Source: Thiomonas sp.
GTDB lineage: Bacteria; Pseudomonadota; Gammaproteobacteria; Burkholderiales; Burkholderiaceae_C
Length of the DNA: 25,097 nt
Assembly: GCA_028706735.1 (NCBI GenBank)
Contig: JAQTVS010000004.1
Location: 1-25,097, forward strand
Reading direction: 5' to 3'
Shown: in pieces, positions 1 through 7,330 of the stretch
Numbering within the stretch: position 1 is the first letter of the stretch
How the letters are laid out: every line of letters begins with the position of its first letter
Notes under the pieces: model-generated
What the model was told of the DNA's origin: nothing
The model's database searches: none
The model's input: only the letters and a program-made list of their open reading frames with translations
Translations under genes and position numbers: made by a program

Positions 1-2
1 CC

Positions 3-242
3 ACCGCCGAGGTGGGCGGAGCAATTGGGCAACTTGGCAAAGGGACGGTGGACAGCACAGCACAGAGTCTGGCGGAAACCTTCTTTTCCCGCTTCGATCA
101 GGTGATGCGCGGACAGATTCCTGTGGAGGACGGCGCCGGTGTGCTCGACAGGTTGTGGAGTGTCTTGCCGCCCTGGGGATGGGCCGTTTCCACCCTGGTG
201 TTGGTTTTTATCGTGTACTGGGGCTTGCACGGCACCTGGTGA
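3..242 (+). CDS. Small membrane-anchored protein, probably 5'-truncated by the window edge
   Basis: The reading frame is open from the first complete codon to the TGA at 240-242, so the true start may lie outside the window; a GTG at 12 is the first internal start candidate. The visible part is about 79 residues. It is polar and mixed in charge at first, and ends in one hydrophobic stretch (roughly WGWAVSTLVLVFIVYWGL), which would place the C-terminus in the inner membrane as a tail anchor. I recognise no family and no catalytic motif. The downstream gene faces the other way and ends 28 bp later, so this is the last gene of whatever unit it belongs to. Confidence is moderate that it is coding and low for any function. 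Confidence 0.45.
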   Translation, partial: TAEVGGAIGQLGKGTVDSTAQSLAETFFSRFDQVMRGQIPVEDGAGVLDRLWSVLPPWGWAVSTLVLVFIVYWGLHGTW

Positions 243-270
243 TGCTGCCGTCGCAAGGCCCAGCTTTGTC

Positions 271-627
271 TCAGGTTTCATCTGCCGGGCAGAGCGCGCG
301 CACGACGTTGAGCACTTGCTGGCTTTTGATGTGGTAGTGGACGAAGCGCCCGCGGCGGGTCGCTTCGACGATGTTTTCGGCGCGCAGCTTGGCGAGTTGC
401 TGTGACAAAGCCGCTTGGCGCATACCGACCTCGTGTTCAAGTTCACGCACACAGCGTTCGCCGTCCATCAAAAGGCACAGGATGGCCAGACGTTCGCGGT
501 GCGCCAGTGCCTTGAGAATGCGCACCACGTCGCCTCCGGCCATCCGCTCCAGGCGGATGAGCCGGTTCAGCGACGTCGGGTTGATGAGAGTCGGCGCTGT
601 CGAGGGGGGCAGTTCGGCGATATTCAT
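271..627 (-). CDS. ArsR/SmtB-family repressor, BigR/SqrR-like (probable reactive-sulfur sensor)
   Basis: This is a winged-helix repressor of about 118 residues from the ATG at 627; an in-frame ATG at 657 would add ten residues. The core (LKALAHRERLAILCLL, then GMRQAALSQQLAKLR as the recognition helices, then a FVHYHI wing) is typical of ArsR proteins of the BigR/SqrR/YgaV branch. In that branch two cysteines, one in helix 2 and one near the C-terminus, form a disulfide or polysulfide link when exposed to sulfide-derived persulfides, releasing DNA. Equivalent cysteines are visible here, in AILCLL and in ALCPADE at the C-terminus, plus a third in GERCV. Neither start has a good Shine-Dalgarno sequence. 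I prefer the inner one because a perfect 9-bp inverted repeat and a promoter-like -10 lie across it, as expected for an autoregulated BigR-type gene. Family assignment is firm; the sulfur ligand is inference from the cysteine positions. Confidence 0.85.
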   Translation of the reverse strand: MNIAELPPSTAPTLINPTSLNRLIRLERMAGGDVVRILKALAHRERLAILCLLMDGERCVRELEHEVGMRQAALSQQLAKLRAENIVEATRRGRFVHYHIKSQQVLNVVRALCPADET

Positions 628-648
628 GATTTGCAGTCTATGAATATC
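619..648. promoter_or_regulatory. Inverted repeat, probable operator of the ArsR/BigR-like repressor
   Basis: GATATTCAT at 619-627 is repeated in inverted form as ATGAATATC at 640-648, a perfect 9-bp dyad with a 12-bp spacer. The right arm contains a possible minus-strand -10 (GATATT, 648-643) 16 bp from a possible -35 (TTGAAT, 670-665). The left arm covers the preferred start codon of the repressor. Known BigR/SqrR operators are AT-rich dyads with ATTC...GAAT half-sites over the -10 region; ATTC and GAAT are both present, though more widely spaced (16 bp) than I recall for SqrR. Binding is inference. Confidence 0.55.
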
Positions 649-786
649 AAATCGCAAGGTTTTGATTCAACACAATAAAAGAGATTTCAAGCCGCTGCGC
701 AGTGAATTTTTCGCGTTTGCGCCGCGCGGCAAAACAGACGCCGCACGGGTAAGCTGGCGGACTGTTCGCCTTACAGCCGCCTCAAT

Positions 787-2082
787 ATGCCCGCCGCTCT
801 CCGACACCCGCCCCTGCGCCTTGCCCTGATGTTCTGGGGGATTGCGGCTGCGGCGTACATGGTGGGGTTTTTTCTGCGGGTCACGCCCGGAGTGCTCAAT
901 ACGGAGTTGATGCGCGACTTTCATCTGAATGCGGCGCAGCTCGGCAATCTGGCATCGTTTTACTTTTATTTTTATGCGGCATCGCAAATTCCTACGGGCA
1001 TTGCCAATGACCGCTTCGGTCCGAAAATTCTGATCGTGGTGGGACAGGCGGTCACCGGGGTGGGGGCCTTGTTGTTTGCCGTGGCGGGGAGTTTCGGGTC
1101 GGCGGCCGTGGCGCGGGCGTTGATCGGGTTGGGGCACGGCGTGGCCTGGGTGTCGCTGCTGGAACTCTCGGCATCGTGGTTCGCGCCGCGGGTGTTCGGC
1201 ACCATGTCGGGTTTGTCGCTCGCCCTGGGCACGCTGGGCGCGGTGCTGGCGCAGGCGCCGCTGCTGATGTTGTCGCACAGTTTCGGCTGGCGCTGGGTGC
1301 TGGGCGTGGTGGGCGTGCTCTGCCTGGGCTTGTCGTTGCTGGCATTGCTGCGCATCCGCAACCGGCCGGAAGACCTGGGTTTCGACGGGTATCTGCCCGC
1401 CCGCAAGGCGCCGACCCTGGGGGAAGTGGGGCGCGGTCTGGGGGCGGTTTGGCGCTATCGCAATACGGCCTTGCTGTTCGTGGCGCCGGGCGGGGTGTGC
1501 GGCGCATTTCTGACCTTCACCACGCTCTGGGGCATGCCGTTTCTGGTGCAGCAGCGCCAGATGCCGGCTGGCCAGGCGTCCTGGGTGATTGCGGCGATGC
1601 TGGTGGCGTTTTCCGTGGGCGGCGTGTTGTGGGGGCGCGTGTCCGACACGCTGCGCCGACGCAAGTTTCCTTATCTGCTTGGCGGCATGCTGATGCTTGC
1701 GGGATTCGGCGTTTTGGTCGCCTGGCCGCAAGCGCCCTGGGCGCTACTGCTTGCGGCTCTGTTGCTGGCCTCGGTGGGGTCGGGCAGCATGGTGGTGGGA
1801 TTTGCCTGGGCCAAGGAGTCAGTGCCGCAACGGCTGGCGGGCACGGCGTCTGGCGTGCACAACACCGGGGTGATGCTGGGGGCGCTGGTGCAACTTCCCC
1901 TGCTCGGCTGGGTGCTGGATCAGTTCTGGGAGGGTCAGCGTGCAGGCGGGGTGCGGTTATACGGCGGACCGGCGTTTCAGGCGGCGAACGGGGTGTTGCT
2001 GGCTTGGATTGCGGCCTCCGTGCTGTGTGTGCTGCTGGCGCGTGAAACGCATGCCAAGCCGCTGCCTGATGCCGTGATCTGA
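787..2082 (+). CDS. Major facilitator superfamily transporter
   Basis: This 431-residue protein has about twelve hydrophobic segments in two halves, the usual MFS layout. The loop between TM2 and TM3 carries the family signature in the form GIANDRFGPK (normally G-x-x-x-D-R-x-G-R/K), and the equivalent position in the second half reads GRVSDTLRRRK. The N-terminus (LMFWGIAAAAYMVGFFLRVTPG) begins TM1 almost at once, consistent with the ATG at 787, although no clear Shine-Dalgarno precedes it. The substrate cannot be read from the sequence. The gene is divergent from the ArsR-type repressor with about 160 bp between the two starts, so it may be under that repressor's control; this would make export or import of a sulfur compound worth testing, but nothing in the protein itself shows it. 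Confidence 0.88.
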   Translation: MPAALRHPPLRLALMFWGIAAAAYMVGFFLRVTPGVLNTELMRDFHLNAAQLGNLASFYFYFYAASQIPTGIANDRFGPKILIVVGQAVTGVGALLFAVAGSFGSAAVARALIGLGHGVAWVSLLELSASWFAPRVFGTMSGLSLALGTLGAVLAQAPLLMLSHSFGWRWVLGVVGVLCLGLSLLALLRIRNRPEDLGFDGYLPARKAPTLGEVGRGLGAVWRYRNTALLFVAPGGVCGAFLTFTTLWGMPFLVQQRQMPAGQASWVIAAMLVAFSVGGVLWGRVSDTLRRRKFPYLLGGMLMLAGFGVLVAWPQAPWALLLAALLLASVGSGSMVVGFAWAKESVPQRLAGTASGVHNTGVMLGALVQLPLLGWVLDQFWEGQRAGGVRLYGGPAFQAANGVLLAWIAASVLCVLLARETHAKPLPDAVI

Positions 2083-2102
2083 ACGGGTCGTGCCGAGGTT
2101 GT

Positions 2103-2384
2103 TCAGTGCGCCTGCAGCGACTGTCGTGACAGCGCAGAGTAGCGATCGAGAAAGTCGTCGATTTCTTCGCTGCTGGGTTCCTGGGCGATCAGTTGCTGCA
2201 CGCTGTCGCGGAATCCCTCGGCGGCGAGGCCGCCGAGAAAAATTTCCTTGCGGGCAAATTTGTCGACGATTTCGTATCCGCCGCGGGAAAGGTCGGCTTC
2301 GGGGCTGTTTTGCGCGGCCTGTGCGCCCGACCAGTCAAGCTGCAGGACACAAAACGCGTCTGAGTCATAGATCATGGTTTGCAT
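2103..2384 (-). CDS. DUF3567 family protein
   Basis: This 93-residue soluble protein belongs to DUF3567, a family of small conserved proteins found mainly in Burkholderiales and without known function. The family pattern is clear: a short beta-like start (MIYDSDAFCVLQL), then GGYEIVDKFARKEIFLGG, then an acidic helix ending with a DDFLDRY segment. The frame stays open upstream to 2699, but the ATG at 2384 is the right start because family homology begins there and AGAGGA lies six bases upstream on the minus strand. It sits tail to tail with the MFS gene (20 bp apart). It does not seem to belong to an operon. Confidence 0.88.
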   Translation of the reverse strand: MQTMIYDSDAFCVLQLDWSGAQAAQNSPEADLSRGGYEIVDKFARKEIFLGGLAAEGFRDSVQQLIAQEPSSEEIDDFLDRYSALSRQSLQAH

Positions 2385-2762
2385 GGTGGTCCTCTGCTGG
2401 TTGATGAGGAGATGTGGACATCGAAGCAAAAAACAAGCCCGACAAAAAACCTGCAACTCTGTTGATTCAAAAACGCCCGGCGATTGGCCAGCGTTGACAG
2501 GCGGTTTGTCCATCCGGGTCTGCGCGGAGGATTGCCAGCACGTCACGCAAATCTGTGTTGACTGCGATCTCCGACTTGCAACCAGACGTAAGAATTGCCG
2601 CGATTCGCTTGCTTGCCTTGCTGTGCTCTCATAGGCTTGCGCCGCTGCACAAACCAGACTTCGCAACGAACGGATTGCTGGCGTGTGCGGGAATTTCACT
2701 GTTCACATCGCACACTGAGAGGCCCGGAGCGCGCACAGCGAGCTATCGGGCGGGAGACTCGC
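2385..2762. other. Intergenic region between divergent DUF3567 and lactate permease genes
   Basis: This 378-bp divergent spacer holds no convincing gene. The open frames that cross it are upstream extensions of its two neighbours without homology or ribosome binding sites. It is locally more AT-rich around 2425-2480, where promoters for the DUF3567 gene would be expected, but I could not pick out an unambiguous -35/-10 pair or operator. The end nearest the permease carries its Shine-Dalgarno (GGGAG about seven bases before 2763). Confidence 0.5.
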
Positions 2763-4370
2763 ATGTTTCATCAAATTCTGACCCCGGTGGGCGGCGCTTT
2801 GCTGCCCTCGTTTTTGGTAGCGGCCATTCCGATTGCCATCGTGCTATTGATGCTGGGTGTGCTACGGCGACCGGCATGGCAGGCGTCTGCGGTCGGGCTG
2901 GTTGCGGGACTGATCATTGCTGTCGGCGTCTGGCAGTTGCCGCTGGGGCTCGCGTTCAATGCAGTGGCGCTCGGCGTGGTGTTTGCCTTGCTGCCGGTGA
3001 TGTGGATCGTGTATGGCGCGCTGGTGCTGTATAACGTGGCGGTCAAGTCGGGCCGGTTTGAAATGTTCCGCATGTGGATGCTGGAGCATCTGCCCAATGA
3101 CCGTCGGCTGGTGTTGCTGGTGGTGGCGTTTTCCTTCGGTTGTTTGCTTGAAGGGATTGCGGGCTTTGGCACCCCGGTGGCGATTACCAGTGCTTTGCTC
3201 ATCGGCCTGGGCTTCCCGGCGCTGGAGGCGCTGACCTTCACCCTGATTTTCAACACGGCGCCAGTGGCGTTTGGGGCGCTGGGTGTGCCGCTGACTGTGT
3301 TGGGCGCGGTGACGAGCATGCCGCCTGAACCGCTGGCGGCGATGGTGGGGCGGCAGTTGCCATTTTTTGCCTTTCTGTTGCCGTTTTATGTCATTGCGAT
3401 CTACGGAGGGCTGCGGTCGATCCGTGCCTTGTGGCCCGCTTTGCTGGTGGCCGGTGGCAGCTTTGCGCTGGCGCAGTTCGTCTCGTCGAACTTCATCAGT
3501 TACCAGCTGACCGATGTGCTGGCTTCGATGTTCTCGCTGATTCTGACGGTTGGTTTCCTCAAGATCTGGACCCCGGCGCCCGACCCGGAATTCGCCATTG
3601 CCCGCCCGGTGCGCGCGCCGAATGAAGCGCGCGTGGGCTATGGCGGCTGGCTGCCCTGGGTGGTGATTACCGTGGTGGTGATTTTCTGGGTCTATGCCAA
3701 GATTTTTGCGTTTGGCGAGATCAAGGTGCTTTGGCCGGGGTTGGACAAACAGGTGTTCATCACCCTTTACAACAAACCGTATATGGCCTTGTGGGACTTC
3801 CAGCCTTTGGGCACGGGTACAGCCATTCTGTTGTCCGCGGTGATCACGGCGGTGCTGGTGCGGCTGCCAGTGGGGGAGTTTTTCGCGGCCATGCGCGATG
3901 CCTGGGTGCAGGTGCGGATTGCGGTGCTGACGGTGTGCATGATCGTCGGCCTGGCCTTTTTGCTCAACTATTCCGGCATGAGTTACACCCTCGGGCTGGG
4001 CGTGGCCGGGGTGGGCGCGCTGTTTCCGCTGGTGTCGGCCTTTCTCGGCTGGGTGGCGGTGTTCCTGTCGGGCAGCGACACCTCGGGCAATGCGCTATTC
4101 GGCAATCTGCAAGTGGTTGCCGCGCGGCAACTGGGCTTCGATCCAGTGCTGATGGCGGCGACCAATTCCTCCGGCGGGGTGATGGGCAAGATGATTTCGC
4201 CGCAGAACATCGCTACGGGCGTGTCGACCACGGCGCTCAAGGGCAAGGAGGGCGTGGTGTTCGCCCGCACCTTCAAGCACAGCGTGTTTCTTACCTTGCT
4301 GCTGGGCATCCTGGTGTACCTGCAGCAGCATGTGCTGACCTGGATGATTCCGGTGTTGCCGCCGCATTGA
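2763..4370 (+). CDS. lldP: L-lactate permease family transporter (LldP/LctP)
   Basis: This 535-residue polytopic inner-membrane protein belongs to the lactate permease family (TC 2.A.14), proton symporters for lactate and, in some members, glycolate. E. coli LldP is 551 residues, so it is full length. Diagnostic stretches are EGIAGFGTPVAI at residues 130-141, NTAPVAFGALG soon after, SGSDTSGNALFGNLQ from about residue 436, and ATNSSGGVMGKMISPQNIA close to the end. The frame is open 168 bp further upstream, but the ATG at 2763 has a GGGAG seven bases before it and starts the family homology. It is monocistronic, with no lactate dehydrogenase gene beside it, and is followed by a strong terminator. 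Lactate rather than glycolate as substrate is the likelier reading, not proven. Confidence 0.92.
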   Translation: MFHQILTPVGGALLPSFLVAAIPIAIVLLMLGVLRRPAWQASAVGLVAGLIIAVGVWQLPLGLAFNAVALGVVFALLPVMWIVYGALVLYNVAVKSGRFEMFRMWMLEHLPNDRRLVLLVVAFSFGCLLEGIAGFGTPVAITSALLIGLGFPALEALTFTLIFNTAPVAFGALGVPLTVLGAVTSMPPEPLAAMVGRQLPFFAFLLPFYVIAIYGGLRSIRALWPALLVAGGSFALAQFVSSNFISYQLTDVLASMFSLILTVGFLKIWTPAPDPEFAIARPVRAPNEARVGYGGWLPWVVITVVVIFWVYAKIFAFGEIKVLWPGLDKQVFITLYNKPYMALWDFQPLGTGTAILLSAVITAVLVRLPVGEFFAAMRDAWVQVRIAVLTVCMIVGLAFLLNYSGMSYTLGLGVAGVGALFPLVSAFLGWVAVFLSGSDTSGNALFGNLQVVAARQLGFDPVLMAATNSSGGVMGKMISPQNIATGVSTTALKGKEGVVFARTFKHSVFLTLLLGILVYLQQHVLTWMIPVLPPH

Positions 4371-4392
4371 GTGGCTCATTTCCCCGCCGCAC

Positions 4393-4417
4393 ACGCCGCG
4401 CGCTGCGCGGCGTTTTT
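4393..4417 (+). terminator. Rho-independent terminator of the lactate permease gene
   Basis: CGCCGCGC (4394-4401) pairs perfectly with GCGCGGCG (4405-4412) around a GCT loop, extended by an A-T pair, and is followed at once by five T residues. It lies 23 bp after the permease stop codon; its T-tract touches the stop codon of the convergent DUF3108 gene. Confidence 0.88.
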
Positions 4418-5640
4418 CATGGCGCGGTGGATGCTGGGGCCGAGGGGGTGGCTTGCTCGGCGTGGTCAAGAGTGAAGAGCAGAAAGCTGTCGGCGGACTG
4501 CTGCAGCCGAATCTGCACCGGCAGGTTCTGTAGTTGCGGGGACAGCCAGATCTGCGCGCCAAGTTCATTGGCCTGCGTGGCCTGGCGCACCACATGCCAG
4601 CATTGCAGCGGCCCGGCTGGAGTGGACACGGTGTCCATGCCGGCGATGGTGAAGGCCCAGTCGGTCATGCCGCTGGGACGGGCCACGGCGAAGGTGAGCG
4701 TGGCGCCGGGGTGAACGTCGCCGGGATGGGTGGTGAGACGGTTCGCGAGCTGCAGGAACAGGCTGGCGCTGTCCTGCGCATGCGGCGGCAAGGGGAGCAC
4801 GTCGGGAATGGCGCTGAAGTGCAGGGTGTTGCTGGCGCGGTCGAAGGTGACCGATTTCTCGCGGGTGAACACGCGCTCGGTGTAGCGCGCGGGCGCGAGC
4901 CAGTCGCCATCGATGCGGCCGGTGCTTTGGTAGGAGAAGCTGATGTGCGCGCTGCCGGACAGGGTGGCGTCGTAGCGGTCGCCGTCTACCGTCCAGACCA
5001 GGGCGCCGCTGCCGTGCAGCGCGCCGCGCCAGTATCCGCTGATGGTGTAGGACAGCTTGGTCGAGGGCGGCCAGGCGGACGCGGCGGTGGCGGTGGTGGG
5101 CGCGGAAGCCTCAGACGCCGGCGTGGTGGCAGGCGCGTGCGGCGGCGTGGCGCTGGCAACGTTTTGCGCTGGGCCGCCTGGGCGGCTGAGGTTGCCGACA
5201 ACGGGTTCGTCTCCCAGGCTGCGTGCCAGACTGGGAATTGTGGAAGCGGAGGCCGCCGTGGTTGGTGACGCGCTGGCTATGGGCGCGGGCACAGGGACGG
5301 ATGCGGCGGCGGTCTCGACCGGCGGCGGCAGGAGATTCGGCGCGGGCGGGGCGGGGTTCTGCGGGAGCGCCTGCTCAGGAGCAGGGCGCGGCGCTGGAGC
5401 GCGGCGGGGAGCCTGGGGAGTTGGCATGGGCGCGGCGGCGCGTTTTTGCGCGGGTGTCGGCGTGGTCGTGGGTTGGAGCAACTGGGTGTAAATCGGCTCA
5501 GGCAGGCTGGCAGCCGCCATGGGCTGAAATGCGTTGCCGAACCAGTCGAGCGCGGCCAGGTGCAAGGCCAGCACGATGAGCGCCAGCAACAGGATGGCCA
5601 GCCAGCCCGGGCGTGCGCGCAGACCCTGGGGCGGAGTCAT
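4417..5640 (-). CDS. DUF3108 domain-containing envelope protein with TonB-like N-terminus
   Basis: This 407-residue protein has a short basic N-terminus, one membrane segment at about residues 12-32 (WLAILLLALIVLALHLAAL), a long proline- and alanine-rich linker to about residue 200, and a C-terminal DUF3108 domain. The layout resembles TonB: an inner-membrane anchor with a periplasm-spanning Pro-rich arm. The DUF3108 part starts near LSYTISGYWRG and contains GSGALVWTVDGDRYDATLSG, DGDWLAPARYTER and a closing WLSPQLQNLPVQIRL; the family is thought to be beta-rich and periplasmic, with no known function. The frame extends beyond the ATG at 5640 but without family similarity; the Shine-Dalgarno is weak. 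It is divergent from phaM and convergent with the permease gene. Confidence 0.82.
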   Translation of the reverse strand: MTPPQGLRARPGWLAILLLALIVLALHLAALDWFGNAFQPMAAASLPEPIYTQLLQPTTTPTPAQKRAAAPMPTPQAPRRAPAPRPAPEQALPQNPAPPAPNLLPPPVETAAASVPVPAPIASASPTTAASASTIPSLARSLGDEPVVGNLSRPGGPAQNVASATPPHAPATTPASEASAPTTATAASAWPPSTKLSYTISGYWRGALHGSGALVWTVDGDRYDATLSGSAHISFSYQSTGRIDGDWLAPARYTERVFTREKSVTFDRASNTLHFSAIPDVLPLPPHAQDSASLFLQLANRLTTHPGDVHPGATLTFAVARPSGMTDWAFTIAGMDTVSTPAGPLQCWHVVRQATQANELGAQIWLSPQLQNLPVQIRLQQSADSFLLFTLDHAEQATPSAPASTAP

Positions 5641-5823
5641 CCACGCCAACCCTGGAGGCCGCTGCACTTTGGCGCGCGCGGGGTGGAGAGGGTTGCTGGC
5701 GATGACGACATGCGCGCTATTTTGCCGGGAGAATGCCGTCTGCCGCAGGGGCGGCGCGGGTTCTCGCGCGGGCGCGCCGCGGGTATGCTGCGAGCACTGC
5801 ACACCCTGCCCACGGAGACCGCT

Positions 5824-6528
5824 ATGGCACAGACCCCGGAGTTCAAGGACTTCATTCCCGGCATGGAGTTTTTTCAGACCCTGCTCAAAGGCACGGGCAT
5901 GCCGTCTCAGTTCGCCAACTGGGTGGCGCCCACCATGGACGTGGAGGAAATCGAACAGAAAATCACTGATCTCAAGGCCGTGCTGAGCTGGCTGGAAACC
6001 AATGCGCGCATGACCCAGAACATGATTCAGGCGCTGGAAGTGCAGCGCATGACCCTGCATGCGCTCAAGTCGATGAATGTGGATTTGCAGACGTTCGCCA
6101 ACGGCCTGGTGGCCGAGCCGCCGCCGAAGGCGCCCGCCGCTGCGGCGGCACAGGGCGCAGAGGCGGGAGCAAAGACTGCGGCGCAGCCGGAGGGCGAGCC
6201 GCCCGCCTCGCCGATGTTCGACCCGATGCAGTGGTGGAACACCATGACCCAGCAGTTCACCGAACTTGCCAGCAAGGCCCTGCAGGAGCGCGGTGCGATG
6301 CAGGCGGGTTTTGGCGTGCCGGGCCAGGGCTCAGGTTCATCCGAGCCGGGTGTCGCGACTGCTGGGGCGGCAGGCCAAAAGGCCGCAGCCAAACCGGTTG
6401 GAAAAACGGTTGGAAAAACGGCTGGGAAAACGGCAAAGCAGGCCACGAAATCCGCGCCAAAAAAGACCGCCAAACCCGCCGCAAGACAGGCGGCGCAGCC
6501 AGCGCGTCCTGCGGCTAAACGCGCCTGA
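5824..6528 (+). CDS. phaM: PhaM-like polyhydroxyalkanoate granule protein
   Basis: This 234-residue protein resembles PhaM of Cupriavidus necator (about 260 residues), which binds PHB synthase and the granule surface and, through a lysine-rich tail, the nucleoid, so that granules are shared between daughter cells. The N-terminal third (FIPGMEFFQTLLKG, then DVEEIEQKITDLKAVLSWLETN and a further amphipathic helix) is the conserved phasin-like region. A middle Ala/Glu-rich linker follows, with FDPMQWWNTMTQQFTELASKA as a second conserved helix. The last 60 residues are rich in Lys, Ala, Thr and Pro in the manner of histone H1, including the VGKT-type repeats. The ATG at 5824 has GGAG eight bases upstream. 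No phaC or phaA gene is in the window. Confidence 0.87.
   Translation: MAQTPEFKDFIPGMEFFQTLLKGTGMPSQFANWVAPTMDVEEIEQKITDLKAVLSWLETNARMTQNMIQALEVQRMTLHALKSMNVDLQTFANGLVAEPPPKAPAAAAAQGAEAGAKTAAQPEGEPPASPMFDPMQWWNTMTQQFTELASKALQERGAMQAGFGVPGQGSGSSEPGVATAGAAGQKAAAKPVGKTVGKTAGKTAKQATKSAPKKTAKPAARQAAQPARPAAKRA
6397..6432 (+). repeat. Three 12-bp tandem repeats in the basic tail of phaM
   Basis: Two identical copies of GTTGGAAAAACG (6397-6408, 6409-6420) and one variant GCTGGGAAAACG (6421-6432) encode VGKT-VGKT-AGKT. Being in multiples of three, copy-number change would lengthen or shorten the DNA-binding tail without breaking the frame. Confidence 0.9.
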
Positions 6529-6559
6529 TCGCCCCCAGGGCCGGGCACTCCCCACCCCA

Positions 6560-6583
6560 TCCCTCCCCACGAGCGGGGAGGGA
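6560..6583. repeat. GC-rich hairpin 1 of a REP-like pair
   Basis: CCCTCCCC (6561-6568) pairs with GGGGAGGG (6575-6582) around a six-base loop, plus one outer T-A pair. It lies 32 bp after the phaM stop codon. There is no T-tract. Similar CCCTCCCC...GGGGAGGG dispersed units are common in betaproteobacterial intergenic DNA. Confidence 0.7.
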
Positions 6584-6591
6584 GTGATCTC

Positions 6592-6616
6592 ACCTCCCCC
6601 ACGGCGTGGGGGAGGT
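6592..6616. repeat. GC-rich hairpin 2 of a REP-like pair
   Basis: CCTCCCCCAC (6593-6602) pairs perfectly with GTGGGGGAGG (6606-6615) around a GGC loop, with one more A-T pair outside: an 11-bp stem. It stands 8 bp from hairpin 1 and shares its CCTCCCC/GGGGAGG core. Together the two look like one composite dispersed repeat between convergent phaM and trxC. Confidence 0.7.
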
Positions 6617-6651
6617 CGGAAGGGGGATGGCCTAGCTCGCCCCCGAAGAAG

Positions 6652-6688
6652 GATGAGAAAACTTGTGAGGGCTCGGCGTTTTCTTATC
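6652..6688. terminator. Possible bidirectional terminator-like hairpin between phaM and trxC
   Basis: GATGAGAAAAC (6652-6662) can pair with GTTTTCTTATC (6678-6688), 11 positions with one G-T, around a 15-base loop containing a small GAG/CTC stem. It lies between two convergent genes and has A/T-rich flanks within the stem, but no separate T-tract, so the terminator role is uncertain. Confidence 0.3.
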
Positions 6689-6754
6689 AGCGGCAGCCAA
6701 GGCCGCGCGTTGAAGTCGCGTCTTGTCCTGCGCTGCGCTGTGGCAGCGCGGGGC

Positions 6755-7171
6755 TTACGCGCCGATCCAGCGCACCAGTTCCTGGGCGGGCATCACGCCA
6801 GACTGACGCTTGACCTCCTGGCCGGCGCGGTACAGCGCCAGGGTGGGAATGCTGCGGATGCGGTTGCGCACCGAGACCTGCGGATTGGCGTCGGTATCGA
6901 CCTTGGCCAGCACGGCGCGGCCCTGAAGCAGTTTGGCGGCCTGTGCGAACTGCGGCGCCATCATCTTGCAAGGCCCGCACCATTCGGCCCAGAAATCCAC
7001 CACCACCGGCAGCTCGCTCTTGGCGATGAAGCGTTCGAAGCTGGCGTCGGTGAGGGTGACGGGTGCGGGCGGCAGAACCTCCTGGCCGCAATGCCCGCAG
7101 ACGGGGGCGTCCTGCAGGCGTTCATCGGGGACGCGGTTGAGGGTGGCGCAGTGGGGGCAGACGACGAGCAT
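6755..7171 (-). CDS. trxC: Thioredoxin 2 with N-terminal zinc finger
   Basis: This 138-residue cytoplasmic disulfide reductase matches E. coli TrxC (139 residues) in length and layout. A zinc ribbon with Cys5-x2-Cys8 and Cys25-x2-Cys28 precedes a thioredoxin fold with the active site WCGPC at residues 64-68 and the cis-proline in SIPTLALYRAG. TrxC reduces protein disulfides and is reduced by thioredoxin reductase; its zinc finger makes it redox-sensitive and it is usually induced by oxidative stress. The ATG at 7171 is chosen because the zinc-finger homology begins there, although the frame extends to 7219. It is divergent from the carboxymuconolactone-decarboxylase-like gene, with about 160 bp between the starts. 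No OxyR-type site could be recognised with confidence. Confidence 0.93.
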   Translation of the reverse strand: MLVVCPHCATLNRVPDERLQDAPVCGHCGQEVLPPAPVTLTDASFERFIAKSELPVVVDFWAEWCGPCKMMAPQFAQAAKLLQGRAVLAKVDTDANPQVSVRNRIRSIPTLALYRAGQEVKRQSGVMPAQELVRWIGA

Positions 7172-7330
7172 GGCGGTTTCTCGGTGGAAGAATTGCAGGG
7201 AACATGCGGTGCGGCGCAAGGCTTTTCAAGTTGGGGCGATCTGTCAGTGACTCAGCAGCCCGGCGTTTCCTTGCGGGCGTGTTTGAGGCTACATTGCACC
7301 CCATTGCCATTTTCTTGCGTTCCATCAATC

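Noticed and set aside
667..1731. Long minus-strand open frame of 354 codons opposite the MFS gene
   Set aside because: The composition (rich in His, Arg, Gln, Pro) is that of a shadow frame and the plus strand carries a clear MFS transporter.
3731..4714. Plus-strand open frame of 327 codons over the end of the permease gene
   Set aside because: It reads across the terminator at 4393-4417 and has no domain; it is a shadow of the permease and DUF3108 genes.
6735..6749. Small GCGCTG/CAGCGC hairpin after the trxC stop codon
   Set aside because: The stem is only 6 bp and no T-tract follows on the minus strand, so it is not a convincing terminator.
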